Source: CAYRFF01 sp964423575 (GTDB lineage: Bacteria; Bacteroidota; Bacteroidia; Chitinophagales; Saprospiraceae). Taken from it: a stretch of 53,496 bases of DNA. This document shows, one piece after another, positions 17,809-26,457 of the stretch. The DNA lies in the NCBI GenBank assembly GCA_964423575.1, contig CAYRFF010000021.1, forward strand, positions 1-53,496. The letters run 5' to 3'. The translations under genes and the position numbers were made by a program. The notes under the pieces are model-generated. The model did not search any database. It was not told the DNA's origin and saw only the letters and a program-made list of their open reading frames with translations. How positions within the stretch are numbered: position 1 is the first letter of the stretch; each line of letters begins with the position of its first letter.

Positions 17809-17845
17809 TGAACCTGTGGCAAAGCCACTGTGTTCAGCTTTTTTA
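17809..17845 (+). terminator. Terminator of the trmB operon
   Basis: The stem tgaac...gttca encloses gtggc-aaa-gccac and is followed by a T-run (17839-17844). A second pair, atagacta (17799-17806) and tagtctat (17861-17868), encloses the whole hairpin. Confidence 0.7.
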
Positions 17846-17974
17846 AGTTTCAATCTTATCTAGTCTATTTCTTTTTGTTTAATAGAATTATGGCTTACAC
17901 AAATAAAAAATATCAAACCTCGTCTAATAGTCAGCCAGTCAACTTATTTACTAGTCCACCCGCCAACTCGTCCA

Positions 17975-18379
17975 CTAATAAATAATCTCTATCGTCTGTT
18001 TTACATCCGGATGCAAACTCAAGGCTACCGGACAAGTCCTGCTGATATGCTCAATCAGTTTCCTTTCTTTGTCCGAGTAGTTATTATCCGGGAAGTAGAG
18101 CTTTACAACGATTTCTCCAATTCTGCGTGGATCGGAAGCCATGATTTTAGTAACCTCAGCTCTGGCACCGTCAATAGAAAAGCCGTGACTATTGGCGGAA
18201 ATTCCCATAATGGTTAACATGCATGCTGCCAGTGAGGTAGAAGCAAGATCAGTAGGAGAGAATGATTCACCTTTTCCGTGATTATCAGTAGGAGCATCCG
18301 TAATTATCTTGACACCGGATTTCACATGAACTGCTTCAGTACGCAACCCACCGGTATATGTTATTTCAAAGTTGTGCAT
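17975..18379 (-). CDS. OsmC family protein
   Basis: A 134-residue member of the OsmC/Ohr fold, closest in pattern to the YhfA-like subgroup. The two redox cysteines are present: Cys53 in SLAACMLTIMG and Cys116 in SRTCPVALSLHP. The FSPTDL segment (40-45) is typical. Family members reduce organic or lipid hydroperoxides; the substrate here is not known. It is a single gene. Confidence 0.9.
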   Translation of the reverse strand: MHNFEITYTGGLRTEAVHVKSGVKIITDAPTDNHGKGESFSPTDLASTSLAACMLTIMGISANSHGFSIDGARAEVTKIMASDPRRIGEIVVKLYFPDNNYSDKERKLIEHISRTCPVALSLHPDVKQTIEIIY

Positions 18380-18550
18380 AATCTATTTTGTTTCTGATAA
18401 ATGAACTGCTTCAAAGGTACGTGAATTTCAAATTATTCTCCAAATCAATAATATTGGATTTGTTGGATAATTGGATTGCAGATGAATGGGGGCCAGCGGC
18501 CGTTTGGGGGTGGATATTAAATAATACGGCTTGGGGCTATAAATCTTTCT

Positions 18551-20044
18551 CTATTTCTTCTTCAACGTTCCCATGATAAAATCCCTCTCCATGAAATATA
18601 CGAAGATTAAAAACAGAACTCCTACCAGATTGCTGACGATAAAGTTCACAAAGTTCAATTCCAGTGGATTACTTGCGAGGAAATAATAGGCGTAGTATAG
18701 ACCAATAGCCAGCATCGGATAGAAGGCGATCCGCTGATAGCGATAGGGGATAGAGTAGTGCTTTTTGCCGATGAGAATAGTAATGATATTCATGAGGAAA
18801 TATGCTACGACGCTCGTAAGCGCTGCTCCGGTCAATCCTATGACTGGGAGTAAGAGATAATTTAATCCGATGGTGATCACAGCTCCGATTGTCGAAATTA
18901 AAGCACCATAGGAAGTCTTGTCTGTCAGTTTGTACCAGATGGATGTGTTGTAGTACAAGCCCAAAAGCAGACTGGAAATCATCAGTATAGGTGTTACGTA
19001 AATCCCCGACCAGTAATTCTCATTAATGATATACTTAATCGTATGCAGATTTAAGGATAGAAACAGGAATCCAATAGTACCGACCAGCATAAAAGCCTCG
19101 GCTGAACGGGCGTAAACAGTTATAGAACCGCCTTCCTCTTTGTTTTTGAAAAAGAAAGGCTCAGCAGCATAATTATATGCTTGCGTAAATAGATTGATAA
19201 TTACAGCAATCCTGGCTGCTGCAGTATATGTTCCTGCTTCCGCCATTTTTTCTTTATCGGTTAAACCGCCCGGCATCCATTCCTTGACGAAGAATCTGTC
19301 AGTTAATTCGTTGATAGAACCAGCAACTCCGACTATCAGTAAGGGCGCAGAATAGCGGATTAGCTTCTTAAATAATATACCATCCCATTGTATGCGGCTC
19401 TTGAAGTACATTGGAATCAAAAGTAGAAAAGTACCCGCACTTCCCACGATATTGGAGATGAAAATATAATCGAGTTTGTGATCGGGATTGTAGAAGCCAT
19501 AAAAAGGAGAACTGACATTTGACGAAAGTCCCTTTAAGCCTTCTAATAGAGCAAGCATTACTATCAGAGTAATGACAATATTCATAATCTTAATAAATGC
19601 AAATCTCTTTGGGCGTCTGTCGAGACGTAGCCGTGCAAAGGGAATTGCACTGATTGCGTCCAGAAAGATTATCGCTGCAAAATAATTCACATAGCGACTA
19701 TCTTCAGCTCTGGTTAGGAAACCGGCGAGTTCAACGCTGTTCCAGCTGATAATAAGAGTAAAAAAGAGACCTAACACAAAGATAAAAAGAGAAGATGTCC
19801 AGAAGCTGGCTTCAAGCTTGTCACGTGCACTTCCGTACCTGAAAAATGCTGTCTCAAGCCGGAAGGTGTAAAGTGATAAAAGCACCGCAGCAAATGCATA
19901 CATAATGCCGTGAATCCCGTATTCATTATTCTCTAGGATCTCCGTGAAATAAGGAGCGAGAATCAAGAACATGATTATTCGCGATACGATGGAACTCAGT
20001 CCATACCAGGCTGTATCTGATGCTAATCTCTTTATGAAAGACAT
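18551..20044 (-). CDS. Polysaccharide/lipid flippase of the MOP (Wzx-like) superfamily
   Basis: An integral inner-membrane protein of 497 residues with about 14 hydrophobic segments, starting MSFIKRLASDTAWYGLSSIV, a common N-terminus for Wzx-like oligosaccharide flippases. It probably moves an undecaprenyl-linked sugar across the membrane for surface polysaccharide. No polymerase or glycosyltransferase cluster is adjacent, so the substrate is open. It is a stand-alone gene. Confidence 0.87.
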   Translation of the reverse strand: MSFIKRLASDTAWYGLSSIVSRIIMFLILAPYFTEILENNEYGIHGIMYAFAAVLLSLYTFRLETAFFRYGSARDKLEASFWTSSLFIFVLGLFFTLIISWNSVELAGFLTRAEDSRYVNYFAAIIFLDAISAIPFARLRLDRRPKRFAFIKIMNIVITLIVMLALLEGLKGLSSNVSSPFYGFYNPDHKLDYIFISNIVGSAGTFLLLIPMYFKSRIQWDGILFKKLIRYSAPLLIVGVAGSINELTDRFFVKEWMPGGLTDKEKMAEAGTYTAAARIAVIINLFTQAYNYAAEPFFFKNKEEGGSITVYARSAEAFMLVGTIGFLFLSLNLHTIKYIINENYWSGIYVTPILMISSLLLGLYYNTSIWYKLTDKTSYGALISTIGAVITIGLNYLLLPVIGLTGAALTSVVAYFLMNIITILIGKKHYSIPYRYQRIAFYPMLAIGLYYAYYFLASNPLELNFVNFIVSNLVGVLFLIFVYFMERDFIMGTLKKK

Positions 20045-20144
20045 TTTCTATAGTAACTTTCCGGGCAATGTACGATGAATTTTCAGTAAAGATACATAAT
20101 ATATTGTTTTAATATGTTTCTCTGCCCTCAAGACTTGCAACTCC

Positions 20145-20783
20145 TTATAAAAACGGATTATTTATCTTCTCATAACCGATTGTTGTGGACGGACCGTGCC
20201 CTGGGAACACCATAGTTTCATCTGGTAAAGGCCACAGAACAGTTTTGATGGAGTCAATGAGCGTATTAAAATCACCTCCCGGTAAATCTGTTCTTCCTAT
20301 GCTTTCACGAAATAAAACGTCACCTGAAATAAGAATATTATCTGCCGCGCTATATAGACATATATGTGCCGGAGAGTGCCCGGGCGTAAACAGAATCTCT
20401 AAGCTGCTTTTGCCCACCTTGATTTCATCCATATCGTCGAGATAAGTAATTCGCGATGGGATTTTAGGTGTAGGAACACCGTATAGGCTAGCCAGTCGCG
20501 GAGCAGCTTCCAGAAGCTTTTGCTCTCCGGAATGAATCAACAAAGGTAGATCCCATTCCTCCTGAACAAATGCGTTCCCATAAACATGATCTATGTGGCA
20601 ATGCGTATTCAGTAATACGACGGGTGTCAGATTCTGCTCAATGATAAAATTGCGAAACTCCATACGCTCGCGATCGTCGGAACAACCGGGATCGATAATG
20701 ATAGCGTCTCTATCTTCGTTATATAAGATATAGCTGTTTTCCTGAAATGGATTAAACGTAAATGTTTTAACTTTAAATTCCAT
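20145..20783 (-). CDS. MBL-fold metallo-hydrolase, glyoxalase II-like
   Basis: 212 residues with a complete metallo-beta-lactamase-fold metal site. HCHIDH at 61-66 is followed by the downstream FTPGHSP histidine near 136, the bridging aspartate in ISGDVLF near 154 and the final FPGHGP histidine near 195. It resembles the YcbL/GloB group that hydrolyses thioesters such as S-lactoylglutathione. The real substrate is unknown. It is divergent from the large envelope protein gene, with a 72-base gap between them. Confidence 0.9.
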   Translation of the reverse strand: MEFKVKTFTFNPFQENSYILYNEDRDAIIIDPGCSDDRERMEFRNFIIEQNLTPVVLLNTHCHIDHVYGNAFVQEEWDLPLLIHSGEQKLLEAAPRLASLYGVPTPKIPSRITYLDDMDEIKVGKSSLEILFTPGHSPAHICLYSAADNILISGDVLFRESIGRTDLPGGDFNTLIDSIKTVLWPLPDETMVFPGHGPSTTIGYEKINNPFL

Positions 20784-20855
20784 AAATTTGGGCTATGCCC
20801 CATTTTTTCTGATATTAATGCAATTTAATGCATGGAAGTTTATAAATTGCAGTAA

Positions 20856-23800
20856 ATGAAATCACTGGTGATTAAATATCTCTTTGCCCTGATAGTTTTG
20901 GGGATTACAGCCTTTTCCTCCTGGGCACAGCAGGGAAATGTAGAAACCTTTGGGAAAAATCGTGTGCAATATCACGATGATTTTAATCGCTGGAATCGTT
21001 ATGAAAGTGAGAACTTCATTACTCACTGGTACGGACGCGGCAGGCGTATCGCGGAAGCGGTTGTGCAATATGCCGAATATGAAAATGAATCCATCCGCTC
21101 ATTGCTAGAGCATCGGACCAATGAAAAGATTGATATTATCGTCTATACCGATATCACAGATCTACATCAGACCAATATCGGTGATAACGAACTCTTTGAA
21201 ACCAAGCCCGGGGAAGTCAATGTCCTCGGCAGTAAAATATTTGTGTATTTTAATGGGAATCAGCAAGACCTGCGATTGCAGATAAGGGAAGGAATTACCA
21301 AGGTTTACTTGTCTCAGATGCTTTTTCTCGATACTTGGCAGCAATTTTTCCAGTCTATAGGCACAGAGGAATATCCTGAATGGTATGTGAAAGGGATTGT
21401 AGCTTACGCAAAAGAAAAATGGAGCCTTGAACATGATAATCTACTACGGGATATTTTCATTCATGATGCCTATAAAGATTTCTATTCTTTGACACGGGAT
21501 TATCCTGTACTTGCCGGAAATATGTTCTGGTTGTATATGACCCAGTTTTACGGAGAGTCAATCATTGCAAATATCCTATATCTAAATAGAATCAACAGGC
21601 GGATTGATGCCGCTTTTTATTACTCGCTGAATGAAGACCTGGAAGACTTTGTCGAATATGTCTGGGAGTTCTATAAGGCTGCTTATGGAGAAGATGAAAA
21701 GTCAATGAAAATGCCGGCAGACGAATATTTGCTGAAGTTTAAAAATAAATATTGTTCTGCAGTCACAAAACTCCGCTATAACCCGCAAGGAGATAAACTG
21801 GCCTTTGTTACCAATGAACTGGGAAAATGGCGATTGAATGTTCACGACTTCCAATCCGGGAAAATTACAACCCTGATGAAAGGCAAACATAGAAATCCAT
21901 TCCAAAATCCAGATTATGATTATCCTATGATTGAGTGGACGGAAGCGGGAGATCAGCTTGTAATTATCTACGAGAAAAACGATGATATCCATATTGCTGT
22001 GATGGGGATGGATAAGAAAACCTTGATGAAAAACACCATTGCACCGCCGGTCGAGCGAATTTATGATTTTGATATAGCAGGTCGGGATTCACTTGTGATC
22101 TCAGCCAATGTCAGTGGGATGGATGATATCTTTATTTATTTGCTACGGACGCGTCAGATAAGACGTTTATCCTACGATTATTATGATGATCTCGGTGCGT
22201 CAACAGGTTATTGGAAAGGAAAGAAAGGCTTTTATTTTTCGTCCAACAGGACGGACAATTACACATACCGAAGATTTAGGGATACGACATTGGTGAGGGA
22301 GAACCTCGATATTTATTTTATGCCTCTGTCCAATCTGGAGAAAGACTCGGTTCAAGCAGTCAGAATTACTACTACCTCCTATAATCACCTCAACCCCCTA
22401 TACAAAGATGGAAGGATATATTTCCTTGCTGAAAGGGATGGTAAACGCTATCTCGCAAGGGTAAATGAGGACGGTGAGGAAGAAAATGTATCTTCATGGC
22501 GTTCCAATATCAATACTTTTGATGTGACGTCTGATAAATTTACAATGTCATTGCTTGATGGCGGAAAAGAAAATATTTATGTGAATTTGCCGCTGAAGGC
22601 AGAACTCAATAAGAAGATTAATAGACCTTTCTTTCACGCCAATATCCATAGACCGGAAGAAGGTCACCAGGAACCACGGCCGGAGGAGGAGCCAGAAGAA
22701 GTAAAGCAAGGCTTCTTATTTCAATCCAAATTTGAAGATCCGGAAAATATCCCTGCTTTCAGAAATATTAGAATAGGGGACAGGAAAAACTTCCCGCGTC
22801 AAGATAGCTATATAAACAGCCTCAAGTCCGATACGCCCAAGGTAGTTGAGTTTCAATCTCCTCGTGTTGTTGCTTCCCGGCTTTTCTTTAAGACGGATGG
22901 TCTTGATTTTGACATGGATAATAATCCGTTATTTTCCGGGTTGAACTCTTATGCCGGTGAAAAGGTCGGTTATGATTTCCCCCCTTTTGGGCTGCTGATA
23001 AAGAGTAGGGTATATGATAAATTTGAAGATTACCTACTGGAAGGAGGCGCGCGCTTTCCGGTAAGCCTTGATGGAAGCGAATTTTATCTCGTTTTCCATG
23101 ATAAGAAAAAGCGTTGGGATAAGATTTATGGCGTCTACAGAAAGAGCGAAAAACACATTCTTGGCCCCGAACAGGGAGCTATACGGAATACACAGGAGCG
23201 TGTTGAGACATATATCGGTACTTATGAAATGCGCTATCCTTTTAACACTTTTCAGTCTTTACGTCTGAGGGCCACACTACGACAGGATAATGAGTCGACA
23301 TATATAATAGATGAGAGAAGCCTTGATGTGCCAGGAAAATCTGCGCAACGACTGGGCTTACGTGCTGAGTACGTATACGACAATACTTATGACCTTGCTT
23401 TTAATATGAAGAGTGGAACTCGGGCCAAGGTTTACGTTGAAGCGCTCAATCGTTTTAGAATTCGTTTTTCTCCCTGGGATTTTAGCTTGCAGGATGGCTT
23501 TATGACGGTTATTGGCATTGATGCGCGTAAATATTTCCGCATTGATCGACATGCAATCTTTGCAATACGTGGAGTCGGTTCCACCTCCTTTGGCTCGGAG
23601 CAGATTTTATTCCTTATGGGTGGAGTAGATAATTGGCTTTTTCCATCCTACAACGATCTTGCTCAGCCTGGTGAAGGTAACTTTGCTTATCGCGGCCTTG
23701 CGGCAAATATGAGAGGATTTAAGCAGAATATCCGTAATGGTTCCAGCTACTTGCTCGCCAATGCCGAGTTCCGTATAGCGCCGATTAATTATTTCAGTCG

Positions 23801-24101
23801 TAAGGATATTCGTTCTGCATTCCTTCGCACATTCCAGCTAGCAGCATTCCTTGATGTAGGTACGGCATGGTATGGATTGACGCCATATAGCGATAAGAAT
23901 CCCTTAAACCAGATATACGTTCAGAATGCTACTTCACAGATTCAGGCCCGGTATTACCGCGATCCTATTATTGCCGGATTCGGTGGTGGAGTCCGCTTTA
24001 TGCTATTGGGAATGTATCTAAAATTTGATTATGCCTGGGGCTACGACACTAAGCGCATCAATGACCCGTCCTTTTACTTCTCGCTGGGGAAGGATTTTTA
24101 G
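20856..24101 (+). CDS. Large envelope protein: peptidase-MA-like, TolB-type beta-propeller and outer-membrane barrel
   Basis: 1081 residues. A signal peptide (1-24, ending SSWAQ) precedes a domain at about 40-280 that looks like a gluzincin peptidase (WYVKGIVAYAKEKW at 176-189). The expected HExxH is replaced by REGITK (144-149), so it is probably inactive. Propeller-like blades run at about 300-580 (KLRYNPQGDKLAFVT, GFYFSSNRTD), followed by a Pro/Glu-rich linker (599-617). A C-terminal half of about 350 residues is rich in beta strands, contains YRGLAANMRGFKQ and ends in Phe, as Omp85-type barrels do. It probably sits in the outer membrane with its propeller in the periplasm. Its role is unknown. 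Confidence 0.8.
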   Translation: MKSLVIKYLFALIVLGITAFSSWAQQGNVETFGKNRVQYHDDFNRWNRYESENFITHWYGRGRRIAEAVVQYAEYENESIRSLLEHRTNEKIDIIVYTDITDLHQTNIGDNELFETKPGEVNVLGSKIFVYFNGNQQDLRLQIREGITKVYLSQMLFLDTWQQFFQSIGTEEYPEWYVKGIVAYAKEKWSLEHDNLLRDIFIHDAYKDFYSLTRDYPVLAGNMFWLYMTQFYGESIIANILYLNRINRRIDAAFYYSLNEDLEDFVEYVWEFYKAAYGEDEKSMKMPADEYLLKFKNKYCSAVTKLRYNPQGDKLAFVTNELGKWRLNVHDFQSGKITTLMKGKHRNPFQNPDYDYPMIEWTEAGDQLVIIYEKNDDIHIAVMGMDKKTLMKNTIAPPVERIYDFDIAGRDSLVISANVSGMDDIFIYLLRTRQIRRLSYDYYDDLGASTGYWKGKKGFYFSSNRTDNYTYRRFRDTTLVRENLDIYFMPLSNLEKDSVQAVRITTTSYNHLNPLYKDGRIYFLAERDGKRYLARVNEDGEEENVSSWRSNINTFDVTSDKFTMSLLDGGKENIYVNLPLKAELNKKINRPFFHANIHRPEEGHQEPRPEEEPEEVKQGFLFQSKFEDPENIPAFRNIRIGDRKNFPRQDSYINSLKSDTPKVVEFQSPRVVASRLFFKTDGLDFDMDNNPLFSGLNSYAGEKVGYDFPPFGLLIKSRVYDKFEDYLLEGGARFPVSLDGSEFYLVFHDKKKRWDKIYGVYRKSEKHILGPEQGAIRNTQERVETYIGTYEMRYPFNTFQSLRLRATLRQDNESTYIIDERSLDVPGKSAQRLGLRAEYVYDNTYDLAFNMKSGTRAKVYVEALNRFRIRFSPWDFSLQDGFMTVIGIDARKYFRIDRHAIFAIRGVGSTSFGSEQILFLMGGVDNWLFPSYNDLAQPGEGNFAYRGLAANMRGFKQNIRNGSSYLLANAEFRIAPINYFSRKDIRSAFLRTFQLAAFLDVGTAWYGLTPYSDKNPLNQIYVQNATSQIQARYYRDPIIAGFGGGVRFMLLGMYLKFDYAWGYDTKRINDPSFYFSLGKDF

Positions 24102-24116
24102 TATTACTGGTTATTA

Positions 24117-24290
24117 TTACAAATTTTCTTTACTATACGAGTCGTATTTAGAATCCTTTCCATAATGTTTATGCAGAAAAGCTACTTGTTCGTCAGTCAT
24201 TAGCTTTGCATTCTTTATTTCGAGTTTCTTACGTTCTACGCTTTCCCAGTATGCTTTGGAATTGACGATGGTTCTTTGATCTTGTGTCAT
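24117..24290 (-). CDS. Small basic/charged hypothetical protein
   Basis: 57 residues from the ATG at 24290 (MTQDQRTIVNSKAYWESVER...). An upstream in-frame ATG at 24320 would start inside a repeat array, so I prefer the shorter form. The sequence is hydrophilic, predicted helical and ends KHYGKDSKYDSYSKENL. Amino-acid composition looks coding, but I recognise no family. It is convergent with the large envelope gene and preceded by four phased GCGAATT repeats. Confidence 0.5.
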   Translation of the reverse strand: MTQDQRTIVNSKAYWESVERKKLEIKNAKLMTDEQVAFLHKHYGKDSKYDSYSKENL

Positions 24291-24318
24291 TGTTGTCACA
24301 TAGCCTTTAGAATAAAAC

Positions 24319-24358
24319 AATTCGCATAAAATTCGCTAGCAATTCGCACAAAATTCGC
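24319..24358 (-). repeat. Four GCGAATT direct repeats with exact 11-base spacing
   Basis: On the plus strand AATTCGC starts at 24319, 24330, 24341 and 24352. All four units fall on nearly the same face of the helix. They lie between the pfkB-type gene stop and the small gene at 24117-24290, 29-68 bases upstream of the latter's ATG. Confidence 0.85.
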
Positions 24359-24363
24359 AACTA

Positions 24364-25278
24364 TTAAAAATCAAACTTCACTATATCAATAAACTGATCC
24401 AACCTCTTTGCAATATCATGCGTATCGAGATTCCGGATACCGTCCAGTGAAAAATCTTCCACACAGAAAGAAGCAATTGCTGAACCGTGGATAATTGCAC
24501 GCTTCACGTTCTCAAAGGAAAAATCATTGGTTTCAGCGAGGTAACCTACAAGACCACCTGCAAATGTATCTCCTGCACCCGTCGGATCCTTTACATCAGT
24601 CAGTGGAAGCGCAGGAGCAAAGAAAATCTTATTGCTCTGGTTGAACAGCAAAGCACCATGTTCACCTTTTTTAATGATGAGGTATTCCGGTCCCATCGTT
24701 AAGATCTTTTTTGCAGCAAGCGCAAGAGAATGCTCGCCGGACAGTTGTCTGGCTTCCTCGTCATTGATAGTAAGAATATGACAGCGCGAAATAACTTCTC
24801 GCAACAAGTCCATTTCTGTATCCATCCAGAAGTTCATTGTGTCAAGAACAACTACACGAGGGTTCTTTACCTGATCAAGAATGCTGAGTTGTATTTGTGG
24901 AGTTAAATTACCCAGCATTATAAAATCACAGTCGCGATAAGACTCCGGAAGTACCGGATCAAACTCCGCTAATACGTTCAAGTCAGTCACATGAGTATCT
25001 CTGGTATCAAAGTTTTTGGAATATTCTCCTTCCCAGAAAAACGTCTTACCGCCATCCACACGATTTATTCCTTCGGTGTCGATTCCGCGCTCCTGCATTG
25101 CCTTAATTTCATCCTCGGGGAAATCCTCGCCGATTATTGAACATAGCTTTATGTCTTTAGTAAAGAATGAAGCTGACCAGGAAATGAATGTCCCTGAGCC
25201 ACCGATTACTTTATCTGCACGTCCGTAAAACGTCTTTATACTATCAAATGCAACTGTCCCTAATACTAATAAACTCAT
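24364..25278 (-). CDS. PfkB family carbohydrate kinase
   Basis: A ribokinase-fold sugar or nucleoside kinase, 304 residues from the ATG at 25278 (MSLLVLGTVAFDSI). A longer form from 25308 adds MHHHLRQEKS, which is not family-like, so I reject it. The PfkB signature near the C-terminus, DPTGAGDTFAGG, holds the catalytic aspartate and anion hole. The N-terminal glycine pair is in VIGGSGTF. The substrate cannot be read from the sequence. A weak -7-like box (TATAATTG) lies about 30 bases upstream. Confidence 0.92.
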   Translation of the reverse strand: MSLLVLGTVAFDSIKTFYGRADKVIGGSGTFISWSASFFTKDIKLCSIIGEDFPEDEIKAMQERGIDTEGINRVDGGKTFFWEGEYSKNFDTRDTHVTDLNVLAEFDPVLPESYRDCDFIMLGNLTPQIQLSILDQVKNPRVVVLDTMNFWMDTEMDLLREVISRCHILTINDEEARQLSGEHSLALAAKKILTMGPEYLIIKKGEHGALLFNQSNKIFFAPALPLTDVKDPTGAGDTFAGGLVGYLAETNDFSFENVKRAIIHGSAIASFCVEDFSLDGIRNLDTHDIAKRLDQFIDIVKFDF

Positions 25279-25374
25279 GCTTTTTTCTTGTCTTAAATGA
25301 TGGTGCAATTATACGGAAATATATGAATTTAGCAGGAGCGAAAAAAAAGAAAAAAATATTTATCAATTTCTTTT

Positions 25375-25401
25375 TTTGATTCTGATAGTTTTATATCTTT
25401 G
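25375..25401 (+). promoter_or_regulatory. Promoter of tRNA-Asn
   Basis: TTTG at 25375-25378, a somewhat short 15-base spacer, then TATCTTTG at 25394-25401. The mature tRNA starts 19 bases after the box. Confidence 0.6.
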
Positions 25402-25419
25402 CGTGCCTATGATTGAAAT

Positions 25420-25493
25420 GCCTCAGTAGCTCAGTCGGTTAGAGCGGCGGACTGTTAATCCGTAGGTCACAGGTTCAAGTCCTGTCTGAGGCG
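25420..25493 (+). tRNA. tRNA-Asn (anticodon GTT)
   Basis: A full cloverleaf of 74 bases. The acceptor stem is gcctcag with ctgaggc (25486-25492), then discriminator G. The D stem is gctc/gagc, the anticodon stem gcgga/tccgt with loop ctgttaa, and the T arm contains ggttcaagtcc. Anticodon GTT is at 25454-25456. CCA is not encoded. Confidence 0.97.
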
Positions 25494-25693
25494 CTTCTTC
25501 TTCCTTACCCGTTTACCTTTTCAAAATATATATTCGTAAAGAAGGGATCGCTAAGCCCAAAGGGATTGGTGAGCCTAGTTCTTACTTCATAACAAATCCC
25601 ACCTATTGTTAAAAAGATTTTAAATCCCTTGCCAAAAGGAACTTATTTCCACCTATCTACTTTTATAGTGTGAACATCCTGTACAACAATAAA

Positions 25694-25698
25694 AGGAG
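25694..25698 (+). promoter_or_regulatory. Canonical Shine-Dalgarno site of the DUF697 gene
   Basis: AGGAG lies nine bases before the ATG. Such a clear site is unusual in this window, where most genes lack one. Confidence 0.6.
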
Positions 25699-25707
25699 AA
25701 GAAAAAT

Positions 25708-26334
25708 ATGGCAACAACCGAAAAGATGGATAATACAACAATAGAAGAGCGCAGAAAGCACTCCGATTCAATTATTCAAAATCATATAATCTGGTCAATG
25801 GGAGCGGGATTTGTCCCGGTACCGATTGCAGACTTGTTTGCTGTAGCAGCAGTACAACTCGATATGATTAGACAACTCGCTAAGGTGTACGATATCGACT
25901 TTAAGGAAACTGAAGGTAAAGCACTGATAACATCGCTTACCGGATCCGGTCTTGCAAGACTGGGCGCGAGAGCAGTGAAGTTTATCCCCGGGATAGGTTC
26001 TGCTATCGGAGGTGTTACTATGGCGATGCTCTCAGGGGCAAGTACTTATGCGCTTGGGCAGGTGTTTAGAAAGCACTTTGAGACAGGAGGAACTTTTCTG
26101 GACTTTGAGCCGGAAAGGGTCAGGACTTTTTATAAAGCACAGTTTGAAAAGGGGAAGAAAGTTGCACGTGATTTAAGACATGAAGAAACAACTGAAGAAG
26201 AAATTCTTGCCGGAAAATCTTCTGGAGGATACTTCGAGAAGTTGCAGAATCTGGCTGCTATGAAAAATGATGGACTAATTTCCAATGAAGAGTATGAAAA
26301 ACTCAAAAAAGAGCTCTTCGACGAGTTGAATTAA
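25708..26334 (+). CDS. DUF697 family membrane-associated protein with SHOCT tail
   Basis: 208 residues. The central part (about 25-125) is hydrophobic and glycine-rich (WSMGAGFVPVPIADLFAVAAVQ, FIPGIGSAIGGVTMAML), typical of DUF697 (YcjF-related) proteins, which occur alone or next to dynamin-like and other GTPases. The last 30 residues (LQNLAAMKNDGLISNEEYEK) match the SHOCT short C-terminal domain. It stands alone after tRNA-Asn, about 14 kb from the dynamin-like gene. Function unknown. Confidence 0.83.
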   Translation: MATTEKMDNTTIEERRKHSDSIIQNHIIWSMGAGFVPVPIADLFAVAAVQLDMIRQLAKVYDIDFKETEGKALITSLTGSGLARLGARAVKFIPGIGSAIGGVTMAMLSGASTYALGQVFRKHFETGGTFLDFEPERVRTFYKAQFEKGKKVARDLRHEETTEEEILAGKSSGGYFEKLQNLAAMKNDGLISNEEYEKLKKELFDELN

Positions 26335-26457
26335 TTATTTTTCTATTCATTTGCTTAAAGCAAAAAGATTTCTCGCTAAATTATCAGAAATCTATTCTTA
26401 CATTCGTTATTGAATGGATGGAAAAGGATTTTCCCCATCTAATGATAAAAGAAAAGA

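Noticed and set aside
17890..17985. 31-codon Ser/Thr/Asn-rich frame after the trmB operon
   Set aside because: Low-complexity and overlaps the OsmC gene end; lies in repetitive AGTC-rich intergenic DNA.
24319..24358. CRISPR-like array
   Set aside because: Units are only 7 bases with 4-base spacers; no CRISPR repeat or cas gene anywhere in the window.
25708..26334. DUF697 protein as part of a defence or GTPase system
   Set aside because: No GTPase or effector gene is adjacent; the dynamin-like gene is 14 kb away in another unit.
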